Made by a program: the position numbers and the translations under genes. DNA of 64,000 nt from NCBI RefSeq assembly GCF_028389875.1, contig NC_084702.1:65073582-65137581 (forward strand), in the 5' to 3' direction. Positions 28,276 through 41,839 of this stretch are shown here, one piece after another. The notes beneath the pieces are model-generated. The model did not search any database, was not told where the DNA came from, and saw nothing but the letters and a program-made list of their open reading frames with translations. The number at the start of each line of letters is the position of its first letter. The first letter of the stretch is position 1. The stretch is from Rhea pennata (lineage: Eukaryota > Chordata > Aves > Rheiformes > Rheidae).

Positions 28276-29105
28276 AAACACCAGGCAGGAACATGATGGA
28301 CTCATGTGGGGAGGGAAGAGAAGAAAAAGGAACCTCCTCTATCATTTTATATGTTGTTTGTCTTCTGGTTTTTGACCTGTGAAGAAAAGATCATTTTCAA
28401 ATTTGTATTCACAAGCTCTGGAGTTACTAATAGTGACATTAACACCTTGGAGGTGAGGCTCAGCACCTTCTCCTTCTGCCAGAGCTCTTCTGCTTCCTAT
28501 GACAGGACTGAATCGTGTTTTCAGAACACGAAGGACATTACTTGAGGACTAGTGGATAAGACTTTCACTGAGAAAAGACAATTTGAAATTTGAAATGAAA
28601 CAAAAATTGGATTCCCACACTGTTTCAGAAAGAGTTACTGAATAAAGTCATAAATAGGATTTAGAAGAGTTCTAGTCAGTCCCTAGTGAGTGCTCTAACC
28701 ACAAGGCTAAAGATTCATGCTCCCTTTCAGTCTGTGTCTTTGGGATAATTAATCTTTAATTTTGCCATGACAAATATAAGAGCTATGGCAGACGGGGTGG
28801 GGAGGACAGCCACCGCATCCTTGTCTGGGGTTACAGGCTCTCCCAGGCCATGCGAGATGGTGAGCAAGTGGAAGAGCAAATGTCTACTTAGTTCTTTTCT
28901 CACAAGGGTTTTTTCTCCTGCTCCGGATGTTGTGAAGATGTTATTTCATGACTTATCCTACAGCAACCTATTTAGGTCATGGTCAGTCCTGGAGACTCAT
29001 AGGTCCCTACCTCTGTTCTGGCTATTGATGAAGTACAGGCAATCTAGTTGGGATGGTGGAGTCAAAAACTCTTTGCTTGAGATGATCTTGTAATATCTGA
29101 TTACG

Positions 29106-29540
29106 TTTTTTTTTTTTTTTTTTTTTTTTAATCCTATACTAGAGAGACAAAGGCAGATTTGCCTTACCTCTTCATTAAGGAAATCAGTATATTCTGAAGT
29201 GACTGTAACAAGCATAGCTACCAACACACCAATTAGGTAGGAAAAATGAAAGTATTGTCTTCGTTCTTGGACCTGGGACAGAAGGGAGTCTGTTAAAAGG
29301 ACAAAGTGCTTCAGAGTTTCAGGACAAGCCTGAGGGATGGGGAAGGGAAATGACGATCCCTTGCTGAGGGGGAGGAAGTGTGAGTCCTTAGAAGATACAA
29401 ACTCATGACAGACTACATGCATAAAAATATAAGCAAACTGCTGACTGTAGTACTGAATAGAGAGCTTTAAAATGAGCTTAATGGTAGGTGAGCAGATTTT
29501 CATGTACATGAGCTGAATTTCTTGCTCCAAGAAAATAAGC
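29106..29540 (-). repeat. old interspersed repeat, member 4, with 3' A-run (unclassified)
   Basis: This is the most complete copy. The right part (29,388-29,535) matches 26,722-26,870 and the left part (29,160-29,330) matches 22,960-23,200. It ends on the minus strand in a 25-nt A-run (T at 29,106-29,130 on plus). A minus-strand frame of 194 codons (29,581-28,997) stays open across the copy and through the A-run. Orientation plus terminal A-run suggests retroposition. I recognise no domain in the frame and do not call it a gene. Confidence 0.5.
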
Positions 29541-31504
29541 AATGAACTGAAATCCAGAACAACATTTGAACTATAAACCATGAGAGACCTTAGTGCAAAG
29601 ACAAGAACAAAGGGACAAGAGTCCTCCTCTACGGTATAAATTTCTCAAGTCACATTTTTTCTCATCATGAAGGGAGATGGGGAAATGGTTGAACTGAGGG
29701 AGGGCTGGGTATGTGCAGCAAGTGAACAAACAGGATCTGCATCCCGGTAAGTGACTGCAGGCTTTATATGTGGGGGAAGGCGCACAAAAGAATACCGAAA
29801 GGCACATAACAACCACTGCTTTCACAAAAGTGGTTTCCGTAGGCTTTACCACTGCTCTCATTTTTACCGCTGGCAAATTAAGCATCTACTGCTTAAAGAT
29901 ATTTAAAAAGTGTTGCACTAAACCACTGCTCAGTATCTGACCCATATAACTGCAAATCTCTTTTTTTCTCCTAAACAAGCAAAAAAGCTCTCAAGAGTTC
30001 CTGAAATTTTTCACAACATATTTATCATCGTTACTAAAACTCTGAAAGTATCAACTAGAATTAGATAACTATGTTTTTGCTTTGGTAATTATCAGTTTAC
30101 AGGGATGTTCTTAGTAGCATTTAGGCAGACATACCAGTATAACTGCTGCATTCACATGTTTGAAAGAATGAATTTTAATGTTTGCAAGGAAGATCCAAGA
30201 TATCATTTCTAAGGCTGTCTCTTTGTTTTGTGTTGTTTTTTGATGGAATTTGGTTTAAAAAAAATCCTTTGCCAAGATTCAGTATTCAGTATTCTCTCAA
30301 ATTTCTAAGCATGTGAAATAGACCTAACAAAGTCACAATCCAACCTACTACATTATGCATAAGAGAGATGCTTCAAAAAAAAAGCTTGGATGATTTTATC
30401 ATTACCAGAAAGATGAGCAAAAGGACCACAGAGAGTATGTTAAAATATTACACCTTTTGACCTAGGCATATGACCAATATTCACAATTTTATATGTATAG
30501 GTTCTTCTAGAAGAAAGGCTCCTTTCACCATGAGGCACTCTTAGATGCAGTCCTATCTATTTACAATGTCTGTGTCTCTAGACTAAGCAAAATGCAGGAG
30601 ACTAACACATACCATTTGCTTACATTTGAAAGCCTTTTTACTTTTTATCCTTCTTCTGAAAACACTGTTTAAAAAATATTTTTTTGTCTTCAGGGTCATA
30701 CTAGTCCTTCATCCCCATGATACTTCTGATACTTCTTTGACATTCTCTCCATGCTTATATGCTGTTTCTGTTTCTTTACTAGAGCTCATTGTGGGAGTAA
30801 TTAATATTGAGATATTAAAATTGCATGCAGATCTAGGAATAAAAGACCCTCCCTAAAAACACAGCTCATTTCTTATTTCAGCTTTTCACCTCTGTTTTGG
30901 ACATAAACTCTCCCCATCTCCTTTTAAACTATATGTTCAATAAAGTACTCGTTTTTTAACTATCTTGTACACCGTATCATAGTTTCAACAGTTTTATGCA
31001 ATACTCAGCAGAACAGCATTATGCCAGTCAGAGAAAAATAACACTTCAGAAGTTAATACTATCAGTAAAATTCAGTTATTAGGAATATTCATGTAATTAC
31101 ACTGTGACATTTGACTGAATGCATAATTTTTTCACAACCAGTCTCACCTGACTCCTTTTCCCTCCTTAAAGAGGGAGCACCAAAACCCAACCAAAACCAA
31201 CCAAACCTTCAGTATCTAGCAAGGAGCAATGAAAGCTTTTGACATTAAAAGCTATATAGTAGCTTAGGTATCTCCAGAAAATGGTCATCTCTCCTATTTT
31301 GCAAGTCAACGGTTCAAAACTAGCTTGTCTCGGCACTGAGTGAATGCTGTTACCATCATAAAAGTATTCAGTGATCTATATAAAATGCATTATAAAATCT
31401 TGTTGCATTCTGAGCTTTTTACACCAAAACATTTTTCTACTGTACATAGAGATAATTTCAGCCCTTTTAAAAACACCTGGAGTATTCAATTTCAGACATG
31501 TCAT

Positions 31505-31945
31505 AACTAAAAGAGGATGCCAGGGCCCTGTATGCATCCTCAGCCTTCCCTGTCCTTGTCCACCCCCAAGGCCTCCCCTACCATGCCCAGGTCCTGCCAG
31601 CCCCCATTTCAGCCTGAGGTCACCAGTCTCTGCCTGAGCTCTGCTGGAGACATGCCACAGTCATGCTCATCCCTGGCCATGGACCCCATTGACCCAGACC
31701 CCTCTCACTGTGGGCTGATGACTGACTATGGAGCTCCTGGCTTCAGCTCAGACCTGCCTCATCACCATTGATCCCAATTCTTGGCTAGACCTGGCCACCA
31801 CCTCGGAGCCCCCTCACTTGGTTGCTGCAGGGCTCGTCCTGGCCGGCGAGGCCCTGCCCTGGTGGCTGCGTTATCCCCTTGGCTCCCGGCTCTCCATCCC
31901 TGAGGGAGCAGATGACCCTTGGTGCTCCGTAACAGAAGAAATACA
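31505..31945. other. GC-rich block B, unclassified
   Basis: About 440 bp of C-rich, CpG-poor DNA with many CCC, CTGG and GACCC motifs. It shares short motifs with the reverse complement of block A (CATTTCAGCC and a CTGTCC(C/T)TG(T/C)CCAC core), which hints at a common repeat family. Overlapping short open frames are compositional. Confidence 0.35.
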
Positions 31946-34900
31946 TAGCTCAAACAAAGAAAAACCAACATAGGCTGCTCACCTATTTCTGAAGGAAAAG
32001 GGGTTTAAAATGGAACGATGTAGGAACTACATATGCAAGTGTCCAATGAGATAATCAGGCACAGCAGGAATCAAGAACTGAGTGAAGAATATGTACAAAA
32101 AAGTACAAGAAAGGTATTTACTATCACACAGGATTCCAGTTCAAATTCTTAACAGTGTTTGAAATACTATCAGACACTGCAAGCTTAGGAATTTCTTTGC
32201 AGTCTCAAAGACGAACACAAAATGGGAAACTAATGTACAAAAGTACGTTTGCAGTGCATGTTTAGCCCAGAGATGATATGAAGGTCTCAGCTCCTAGCTT
32301 GCTGCTGTAGTATCCGAAGACAAGCTGGCTGCAAAGATGTCGGGGCAGCTCAACTGCCTGCCCCAAGGAACCGTTCCCCTCAGAGCCAGAATTCAAGAGA
32401 TTCACAGTCTGCAATGAGTATCAGGGGTGTTCGGGCTCCCTCAAGAGGGCTCGCTCTACTCCGAGACAGCTTCTAGCCATAATTACAGAGGAAACTAGAT
32501 GGCGTGCCAGGAGAAGGATATTCCACTAGCTTGTTAGACAGAACTCAGGCTCAGACATGTAATAGCCTAACCAGAGAGCATAAATATGCCCTGTGTGAAG
32601 TGCAGCAGAATAGACAAAGAAGTAAAACCAAATCAATTTTCTTTTCTATTTTTCTGCTAATTGTAACTATTTGTAACAAGAACTGGAGAGAATTCACAGA
32701 GAAGAATTGTTTGATTTTGAGATGGACATTGTCCTCTGTTATCTTTAGAGAAGAAAGTTTTTTCCTAATATGTATCAGTGATTTCTATTATATACTAGTT
32801 TGACCCATTAGTTAATTATTGCAGAGAGCTGTACCTTTTTCTCTTGTTAAGCTCTACTAGTATTCTTAACAGAGTTTATTGAGTTGAAAAACTGAGATTG
32901 AGATTCTAAAATATATTTAGTGGAATTTATACTATGATAGAAATCAATTTATTTCCCAGCTAAGCAGCAACCACATACTCCCCAAAAATAAAATAGCTGC
33001 AAACACCCTTCTAGCTTCCTTACTGTCACTGAATCCAGTGTACTGGCAAATCAATATATTGATACCAGTAGTAAAATTGCCTCAGGATAAAAGGCAGAAG
33101 ATATGAAATGGAGGTTTTCTTTCCCGGAGAGTTGTGCCCAAACGTTTATTCTATTTCTAAAAATAAACTTACAACTTTGTTATACCATACAAAAAGTTAA
33201 TTTTGCATTGGAAGAGGGCTTTTTGTTTTTATTTTAATTTTTAACCTGACTTACATATTCCCATGGCTTGTTTTGGGAATGTCTACACTGCCTTCCAGAT
33301 GCAGACCCAACCTTGCACCCAAGTCCCAGCTCACCTATGTTCCAAAATCCAAGGACTAGGGGCAAGATTCAGATCATTCCCAAAAGCGAATCACACTCTA
33401 GCCTTTAGCATAATCCCAAACACTGTCCTACATGCTGATCTGTGACTACAGATTAGTACAGCAGCTGCCTTAGAGATACTATGAAGAATTTGATGTGTGT
33501 TTCCTATAAGCCAGTTTCTTGAGGCTCCAGTTCAAGATTTGACAGCATTCCACAAACAGCATTTTCCTTCTAGGTCTATGCAGAAAGAACAGTGATACAG
33601 AAAAAAAGACTATGTAGACTTAGCATTAGAGGAACCATATTCACATTTTCTATCATCTTTGATAAGAAATGGAGGATTGTAATTCTGCATTCAAATTATA
33701 CTCACATGCACAAGAAAAAGCATGTCAAGAGCTATCACAGGTAACACCTAACAAACAAGAAACAAATACGCAATTGATAAACATTATTTTCTAGCTTCTG
33801 CTTTAGGAGCACAAAAAGTAGCAAACACTACACAGGCATTTTCTGAGTAAGAGACATAAAACAGCACTGCTGTTCTCAGTAGAAAACTTCTGGGAAAACT
33901 TTTGGTCAGTTCCCAGAGAAATCCAGTCCTTTTGTATGATATCTCTCTTTTGCACCGTGTTTCCTTTTAAAAAGCCCAGAAGTTTAATTTTTTGAACTAC
34001 AGAGGATGTCTGTTTAGGACTAAATGTGGACAGTCATACTGAGAATCAGATAAGCTGCATATTTGGCATACAGACAAAGAATTGGAAACAGTGATGTTTC
34101 CGGCTTCAGTTGACTTCAGGTTGCTCTTACAAGATCCTGTCTCTTTTTAAAAGTTCCTCTTTTGCAAAACTCAAAGTGGGCTTTTTGGAGTTGTTTTTTT
34201 TTTGTTAACATTGTATCCAACACATGTTTTAGGAAAAATGTACAATATAAAAACATCCCCCTTCCTTCTGACAAAAGACTACTTCAATAAAGATTCATTT
34301 TGCAGCTTGCAAGGAGTGAGAAATGCAGTAATTGAAAGCTCATTGCTCAGCCTGTTAGTGAGACTAAATTAAGTGATGTGTGGACCATATCATGCTCTCC
34401 AATTCAAGTCCATCTCCAGATGGACTTTCCTTGCAAGGATCCAATAAAAATGCATTTGAAGGTCTGCTCAAAAGTGCAAAGCTCTTCAAGCACGAGTAAG
34501 TAGACTAAAGGGAAAACTGTCAGAAAAGTAATACATGCACATGAATCAGGCTTTTTCCCCATTAGAAGGGAAAGATCCGACTTACCGATTTTCAGTGGTC
34601 AAAGCAACTTCTGCAGCACATAACAGCTGGAAAAACTACTGCATTGTAATGAGTCTTTTTAGGACTGGTTTCTCTTTCACTGTTGAAGGATAGGAATGTC
34701 AGAGAAACTGTAAAAATAGTGACGAGCTGTGGTGCACTGATAAAAATTGTGATGCACTAGATGATTCAGGAGGTCTTTCCATACCCACATATGAGTTTAT
34801 TTTTCCCTTACCCAAGCAAAGCACTATTAAGTAAAAGAGTGACTAAATAAAGCATATGAGAAGAGGATCATGCATTTTCTACCCCATTCAGAGATTCCAG

Positions 34901-37002
34901 GCACTGACTTCAATACCAATCTATTCCCCTGTTTTCCTACTACTATGCTCAGTTAGCTTACTGCATGGAGTCTCTGTGTGAAGTACAAACTACTTCATGA
35001 TTACTTAAAAAAATGTAATTAACACCTGCACTACCCCGGTACAATGCACTGCAATACCATCATTCTCAAGGGTGTATTATCAAAAGAAAAAGGTCTTAAA
35101 GTAATTTAGAATTAATAGGTTTTAGTTTAGCAACTTCACAAGAAGTCTTAAACAATTTTACAAAATATTCAGACGTTGAAAAAAAGTAAGAAACTATAAC
35201 TGAAATTTTATTTCTGATTATGAGATCCCAGGACAGTTCAAATGTAGCAGTGCGCACATCATTTTTACAGTACAACTAGACCGTACTGTATCAACTCTAT
35301 CTGTTGAGTCCAGAAAAAGATACCTCTGTAGGAACCTTCAGCTTCCAAAATAGCCTTTTACCCAGTCCATATACTACACTGGCTGTAAATTCAAAACCAT
35401 CAAGTCTAGAGATCTGCAAACAATCAAAATCCCTTGCAGGAATCACAGAGGGTAACAAACTTGTGCTCAGCATTAATTCTTTCAGGCCATTTGTACTTGA
35501 AATCCAGCCTCCAACATAATGTCAATGTACAAAAGTCCTGGAAATTTTGCTTCATGAAAGTGACCCTGTCCACACAGCTGTCTGTGCTCCTCGATGCCCA
35601 CCTTGCAATCTGTGACCTGTGGCAGAGGGGCACCTCAAATTCTTCCCTAGCCAAGTCCAAACATATTATCTGTGCAAAGGGCAGAGTTCTCTAAAGAGGA
35701 ATAACAAAATAAATCAAAACAAATACTGCTACTTCCTAATATTCAGTACATCCTGAGTAGCCTTTTCTACTTACCCACCCTCTGCTTAATCCCAGGGAAT
35801 CAAAAGTAACCTGGCACAAGGAAAAACGAGTTAGGTAAGAACAGGGAAGCACAACACTTTTCCTGGGTTACCTCAGATAAGTCAGTTAGTGTCTCAGTGC
35901 AGTTAATATCACCCACAAGGCTGATATGAGGACAAACACATTAAATGTTATAAGGCATGGGAATGGGAGCCACACAAATAGATTGAAATTTCCTCTAACA
36001 GACTTTTTTCAAATAATAGAGGAAGTCAGTCAGAGGAATATAAGCCATCTAAATAGTCAGAATAACCCAACATCCTCACAGTAAACCATTTTACATTATT
36101 CTCTGAAATCTTTATGTTCCAGCAATTATGCAACTCTTAGCAATGCACCTTCTGAAGCCTTACTGATGTAAAATTTATTACTTATTCTTTTTCCTCTCAG
36201 ACTTATTTAAAACCAAACAAAATCAAAATTTTCTTTTAAAAAGCTGTCCTAGCATTGCTTATTCTAACTTGTAGTGGAAATAATCAAAATACAATAATTA
36301 TAGCAAAGTCTTACCCTGTAAATTGAAATTCTAAAATACAGCTTACTGTTGGTTCCAGTAGCTCTTAAAACCAAAAGGAGGTGAAAAAAGATGAAGAGGA
36401 AGCTGGAACAATGAAGAAGCCCAAAATGCCTTTTTGTCTGGCACCTGGGGGATTTACAAAGCCAGAATCAAACTCGGTAGATTAACTAGGATAACTTGAT
36501 ATCAGTTATTGCTGAAACAACTTACATTGCCTTTGTAGCTGACTAGATTTTTCACTACTGATATATACTACACATCCTTTGTTTCACAAGGAATCTTTTC
36601 TTTTTTAATTAAATTTTTGTATGAAAAGGTAAAACTCAAATAGGGTAAGTTATATTTGCTGAATTATTTCCCAACCTACTGAGTACAGGCATATTTGGAA
36701 ATATATTAACAATTGCAGAATGAGACCTAAAAGTAAAATCTACCTATTACCATTCTTTTCCACATTTATAAATTCATATACCAGATACTGATCTATTTTG
36801 GGCTACTTTCACATAAAAATATATTTTTTCCCTAGAAGTATTGATATCATTATAGAAGTTATATTATAAGCTGGTAACTCCTGTGTGGAAATGCCTCCCA
36901 GGTCAAAACTACTGTTAAAAAGTCACCTTCAGGACTTCATCTTTGAATCTGTCTGGTGTGACATACACTCAAGTAAAAAAGACATTTTAATTCCATTACT
37001 AC

Positions 37003-37144
37003 CAGTGTCAGGTAAAATATCTGTAGTAACTGGACCAATGGATACCCAAGATGTGTGGATCCCAGCTCCTCGCTCATATATTCCATCGGAAACTTCTAAC
37101 AGGGCAGTTTTCAGTGTGGGAGTTAAGAGTGTATCTCTCTTTAG
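37003..37144 (-). other. splice-flanked open segment (candidate exon)
   Basis: On the minus strand, acceptor TTTTTTCTGACAG precedes 142 nt that are open in one frame (47 codons plus one base), followed by donor ACTG|GTAGTA. The translation is of ordinary composition (contains KTALLEVSDGIYERGAG). No family recognised. Its phase does not join the segment at 37,923-37,991, so a coding gene is not supported as it stands. Confidence 0.2.
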
Positions 37145-37922
37145 CTGTCAGAAAAAACTATAAGGTTATGATGCATACTTAGATTGAAAAGTCTAAAGGT
37201 GAAAATGGTTATTCACAAATAAATAAGCCACAAATTGTAGGCATGCAAAGTTTGACTCCTGATATTCCTTCCTATTTCAGGCAAATAAGCCTCTTTATTT
37301 GAGTTTTGGTGGCCTTCCTTCCTTTGTATAAACCCTATGTTTTCTGCATGCAGTTTCCTCTACTCTAAACAAAATATTTGAGACTGAAAAACAATCATGT
37401 TCTGAAAGAATCACTCCTACATATAAGGAACTAAAAATGTTTGCAGGCTGTTTTGTTTTAGAATGCTCTTTTCCTTCCTACCAAAATAAAAATATCCAAG
37501 ACTACTTCTCTCTGGATCAACATACTTTTTATTAAAGTACCAAGCCATCCAGTTCTGAGAATGAATCAACACAAGGAATATTTGACTACTTCTGTACCTG
37601 TTACATAAATGCTGTATTTGGGTGAATTATTTGGGTGAATTAAAAGCCATGAGAACTATCACCGTGGTAAACCCTGGAACTGAGTTTTCTCTTCAACAAA
37701 AATAGCATGTTGCACGGAGCACCCACGTACCCTGTAGCTGGCATATTCCAGCGAACGTTTGTTTGTGCTGTCCCTGCTGGCACCACTCTGCCAACGTGAA
37801 CGCAAAGGCCCAAGTCGGAGGAGCGTGATGATACATGATCACTCCGAGCGGCTGCTGCTGGGCACTCCTAATGCACACGGATCGAGGTCTCTGCCTCTAC
37901 GGCGACGAGGACAGGGACGTAC

Positions 37923-37991
37923 CTTATGTGCTCTCTGGGACAGCTATGAAGCTCTTCCCGCTTTAGCTCTTCAATTTTGTCTAAGATGACT
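37923..37991 (-). other. splice-flanked open segment (candidate exon)
   Basis: On the minus strand, acceptor CACTGCAG and donor ATAAG|GTACGT enclose 69 nt that are open in one frame (contains DKIEELKREELHSC). The surrounding 37.7-38.0 kb carries more CpG than its neighbourhood. It may be an exon of an unannotated transcript or chance. No homologue recognised. Confidence 0.2.
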
Positions 37992-38619
37992 CTGCAGTGC
38001 TGAAGATTTTATCAAAACTTTTTCCCCCACCCACCATAAAGCTCCCACTTCTGGAATCCTCTGATTTCAGAAGAAGAAACTCAGATTTCATTTAAGAGAG
38101 AAAAGAATTTTCCATGCTGTACGTCTATAAAGAAGAGCTGGAAAGTGTAGTTTCATTACACACTAAACAGTAAAGAGCAAAAGACTATTAAAAACTGTGT
38201 AGGAATTCAGGAATTTGGAATTATAGAGTAGTTTTAGTTACACAGTTTACTGCACTTTTTGCTGAAGTCCTTGTCTCTCTTTCTAAAAATAATACATAAA
38301 AATTAAATGAAAAACGATGCTAAAAGCAGCAGGATCCTGTTAGTTGCAGATTTTCTAAAGTTTATTGAAATTAACTTATAAATATATTTAACTTAATTCC
38401 CTCTACCACGAATATAATCAATCAGGATTAGGCCTGTTTACTGGTTATTTGTCTTATGCTGTCCTTTAAGTCTAATTTTCAGTGTTACAGACACATTTAA
38501 AAAAAATAAAAAAAGAACAGAGAAACTGAGCTTATATGAGTTCACCAGAAAAAACCATAAGAGAAAAACACAAAACAGGTCAACACTGTCCCCACCCACA
38601 CAGAAAGCAGGAAAAGTGT

Positions 38620-38855
38620 CGCCTTTGACGCTGTCCGAGCACCTCTAAGACCCGCACACGTTACCCGCCTCGAGCAGAAACGCCGCACAGCCTAACCCGA
38701 ACGAAAGGGAAGGGGGCCGCAGCTCCGCCAGCCTCTTCAGCGTTCCCACTAGCGCTCACAGCAATAAACCGAAACGCAGGGCGGCGCACCGGAGGCGGCG
38801 CTTCTGCACGGCTCCTGCTGCACAACGCCTCTCACCATCTTCAGCTTTGCCACAA
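38620..38855. promoter_or_regulatory. small CpG island in the intergenic region
   Basis: About 235 bp with more than twenty CpG dinucleotides, sharply bounded by CpG-poor AT-rich DNA on both sides. It could be a promoter of a non-coding transcript, an intergenic enhancer, or a remnant of a retrocopied promoter. No TATA box or gene start is recognisable. Confidence 0.5.
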
Positions 38856-41437
38856 AACAGAAATTACGATTTTTGAGAGTTTGAATGCTTGGAAAACACG
38901 GAGATCATGAAAAGTAAAGACTTATCAGAGGCAATTTGCGTGATATTAAAGCAGTAGGTGAGACTGTGTGTCTTCAGTAATATACTCAGAGTAACTGTTC
39001 TCAATTACTGTGAAGTTTGTGCCTTCAGATTAGAGGCTGGTTTACTTTTTCAACATGACTATAACAAAGGATATTAACTCTCTCCAAATCTGATCTTGCT
39101 TGAGACATCTAGAATAGTTTCTGCACATTTTGAAGTAACAGCTAGCAAAGCAAACCCTTGATAGGGTGGCATGCATTGGTGTCACAAAGAAATTTATTTA
39201 TTTTCACATTTAACTAACAGATTGTAGAAAAATAGACATCTGCACATAAGGTTTCAATCTAACTTCCATTTTAAACAAAATATTAGTTTTTCATTTTATT
39301 TTCCCCTTAAATGTCTATTTTTTCCAGGATTCAGTGGAGGGGAAAAAAAGCAAAAAGAGCTGTTAGCTAAAAATTTTTCTTGGCTGACACTCTGGCTGGC
39401 AGCTTCTGCTTAAAGTATGTTTGACACGTGAACAAAGCCTTTTCGGAGGAGACTCGCACTACATACAGACTCACTGCAGTCCAGCACAAAATCAAAACTC
39501 ACACGATAACGATCGAGATTGTATCTTGTATAAATATCAGTATCACCAGTGCCAGTAATTGGTACTGGTAGCAACATAATAGATCCTGACATCGAATCTT
39601 TTTTTCAAACAACCTGTGCCATCATATAGGTTAAGACTTTTATGAAATACATCTCTGACGCACTACAGCTCAAACTTTTGTTTCACTTTCAGCTCAGCTC
39701 TTAGCCAGTGACATTAAACGTTTGATAAATGGAAAATTCCTAATAGAGGTTATAGACTTAATCTTGCAAATTGCCTTGTAGGAGGTAACAGGAGATATCG
39801 GTACCTAGAGCCCTCCAGGAGTATGCAGAATTTGCAGATCATGCAATTGCAGAGTATGCTGATTGCATAATCAGACCTGCAATTTCAAATCTAGTCAAGA
39901 GGTCAGTTCACTTAATTCCCTCAGAGAGAGTAAGCACAAGATAAATGCCTGGCAAAGACGATAAAATTGAGTTTTGTAGTCTTGCATGCAATACAGTGCT
40001 TTGGCTTTTGAAAACATGTGTTCTACACTGTTCCACACTGTTTTTTATTTTAACTTGACTTGCACCTTGACAGAATGGGGACCCAACTAGATCTCTCATA
40101 ATATGCATTAGCATATCTTTTTGATAGTGGTCCACAAGTTGGTTACACATATTCCTTCAAATCCTGGCCTTAATTGCAAGGCTTAATTCTCAATTAATTC
40201 TAAATTGTTTCTCCTATTTGCCACTGTTTATTTGGATGCTTTGTCATTTCTTACTTTTTCATCTGTAAACAAATGTTAGCTCCTCTTTCAAGCCCCTTGA
40301 ACACTACAAAAACATATCTAGAGTATAACAGTCTTGATGATTCAGCTTCAGAAACTGAAAGTAAGGTAGTACTGTCCCTGAAGCGGAACTGAACTACCAC
40401 CTCAACAGGTTTTCAATCACTTTTGACTTTTCCATGTTCTTCTTGCACACGTGCATTTGCTGTCTTTTCACACTTTGGTTGACTTTATAAAAGCATGCTC
40501 TTGGTCAGGGAAAAGTGCTGGATGAGGTATGTTCTTGGCTTATTTTACTGTTTTAGTTTTTAACAGAAAAAAATGAACACCAGTGAATAAGCTTTGCACA
40601 TGCAAGGGGTTGTTGGAAAAAAGGTGCTGTAAAAGGACAAAAGATTATTATCTGCATTTTTCTTCAGCCACTAATGAACATGTCAAGACTATTTTCAGAG
40701 CTCTATTTATTTTACTTTTGTCATGAAAACATATAAAAAAGACCTTCCCAATACCTAAGTCAACAATTTCCCCTTAATTAGACATTGTCCTTAATATAAA
40801 AGTTTTCTCATAGTCAAAAGTAAGGTTCAAGATACAAATATCCATTCCAGTACAGCTATCACATTTTCCAAGTTATTACCATGTAAAAACAAGGTTTCTC
40901 TCTGGAACAGAGAGCAAAGAATTAGCTAGAGAGAGAAGAAGAAAATGCATGTTTATAGATGCAGCAGATTAGATTACTTAAAGTTTAAATAGAGATATTT
41001 TTTCTGGAATTCCTAATTACTCACCAATCACTGTTTCCAAATATAAAGCAGTATGCGACTTGATTTATTTAAACAATATTCAATATTCAGTTTCCTCCTA
41101 AATTGTTATTACTAACCTTATTTTTTCTGAAATCTCTTACTACAACACTTTCAGTAATCTAGCAAATCCCACACTTGGGGGATTTCCCCTATTTGGGGAA
41201 GAATCTAGTGCTAGCATACCATTATAGCAAGTCAAATTTTAGAGCAATGAATATACGTCTGTTTGGTTCTTTGCTTGATCGGTTCCTTTAACTGCTACTT
41301 TTCGTTTGCCTCTTCCCCCTTCTGTTGCTTTGTGGCTTCTGTGACTTGTATCATGAGCACAGGGAAATAACGGCTCATGGAGTTTAAGAATTGGTTCTTT
41401 TTTTCCTGCCTGCTCATCCCGTAAGCACGGGATGTAC

Positions 41438-41526
41438 CTTTTGTAAATGACAAGCCCTGAAGAAGCCCAGAGCTGAGAACAAATCCTGTGTAGGTAGTCA
41501 ATGCATCTTCAGATTGCTTTAATACT
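41438..41526 (-). other. candidate exon of an antisense transcript upstream of EMB
   Basis: On the minus strand, an AG acceptor with a moderate pyrimidine tract (GGACAG) and donor AAAG|GTACAT enclose 89 nt open in one frame (contains KQSEDALTTYTGF). The frame joins without a stop to the segment at 41,840-41,990 (phase 2 to phase 2). Read without splicing, the same area gives a 79-codon frame from an ATG at 41,534. No family recognised. Confidence 0.2.
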
Positions 41527-41839
41527 CTGTCCATAATGACGCGGTGGGAAGGGTGGAAGCCAGTCCGATACAGGGCACAATGTAAAGTCAGTCAAAACAA
41601 GGGATGGTGCAGCACGCCTGCCTGCTCCACCACTCCTCTCCGACCGAGAGCACTATGGTGAACTACAAAATGGTCTTTTCTTACCTAAATAAAGCTGCCA
41701 ACTCCCTCCACCCCTTTTTTTCCTCTCAAAGAGATATGTCTCTTCAGGCCTAACAAATTCAGACAAACCAGCTTTCAAGCTCCAGTGAAGTTTTTTGCAT
41801 TAAAAGTCAAAGATCTTTGCTATTTCTAAACAGCCTTAC

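Noticed and set aside
35500..35640. Minus-strand open stretch after a CTCTGCCACAG acceptor-like site
   Set aside because: The only donor-like end is weak (CAA|GTACAA), the frame stops soon after, and no family was recognised.
39410..39592. Minus-strand 60-codon frame with several CpG dinucleotides
   Set aside because: No clear acceptor; a possible GTGAGT donor interrupts it, but no phase-consistent partner was found.
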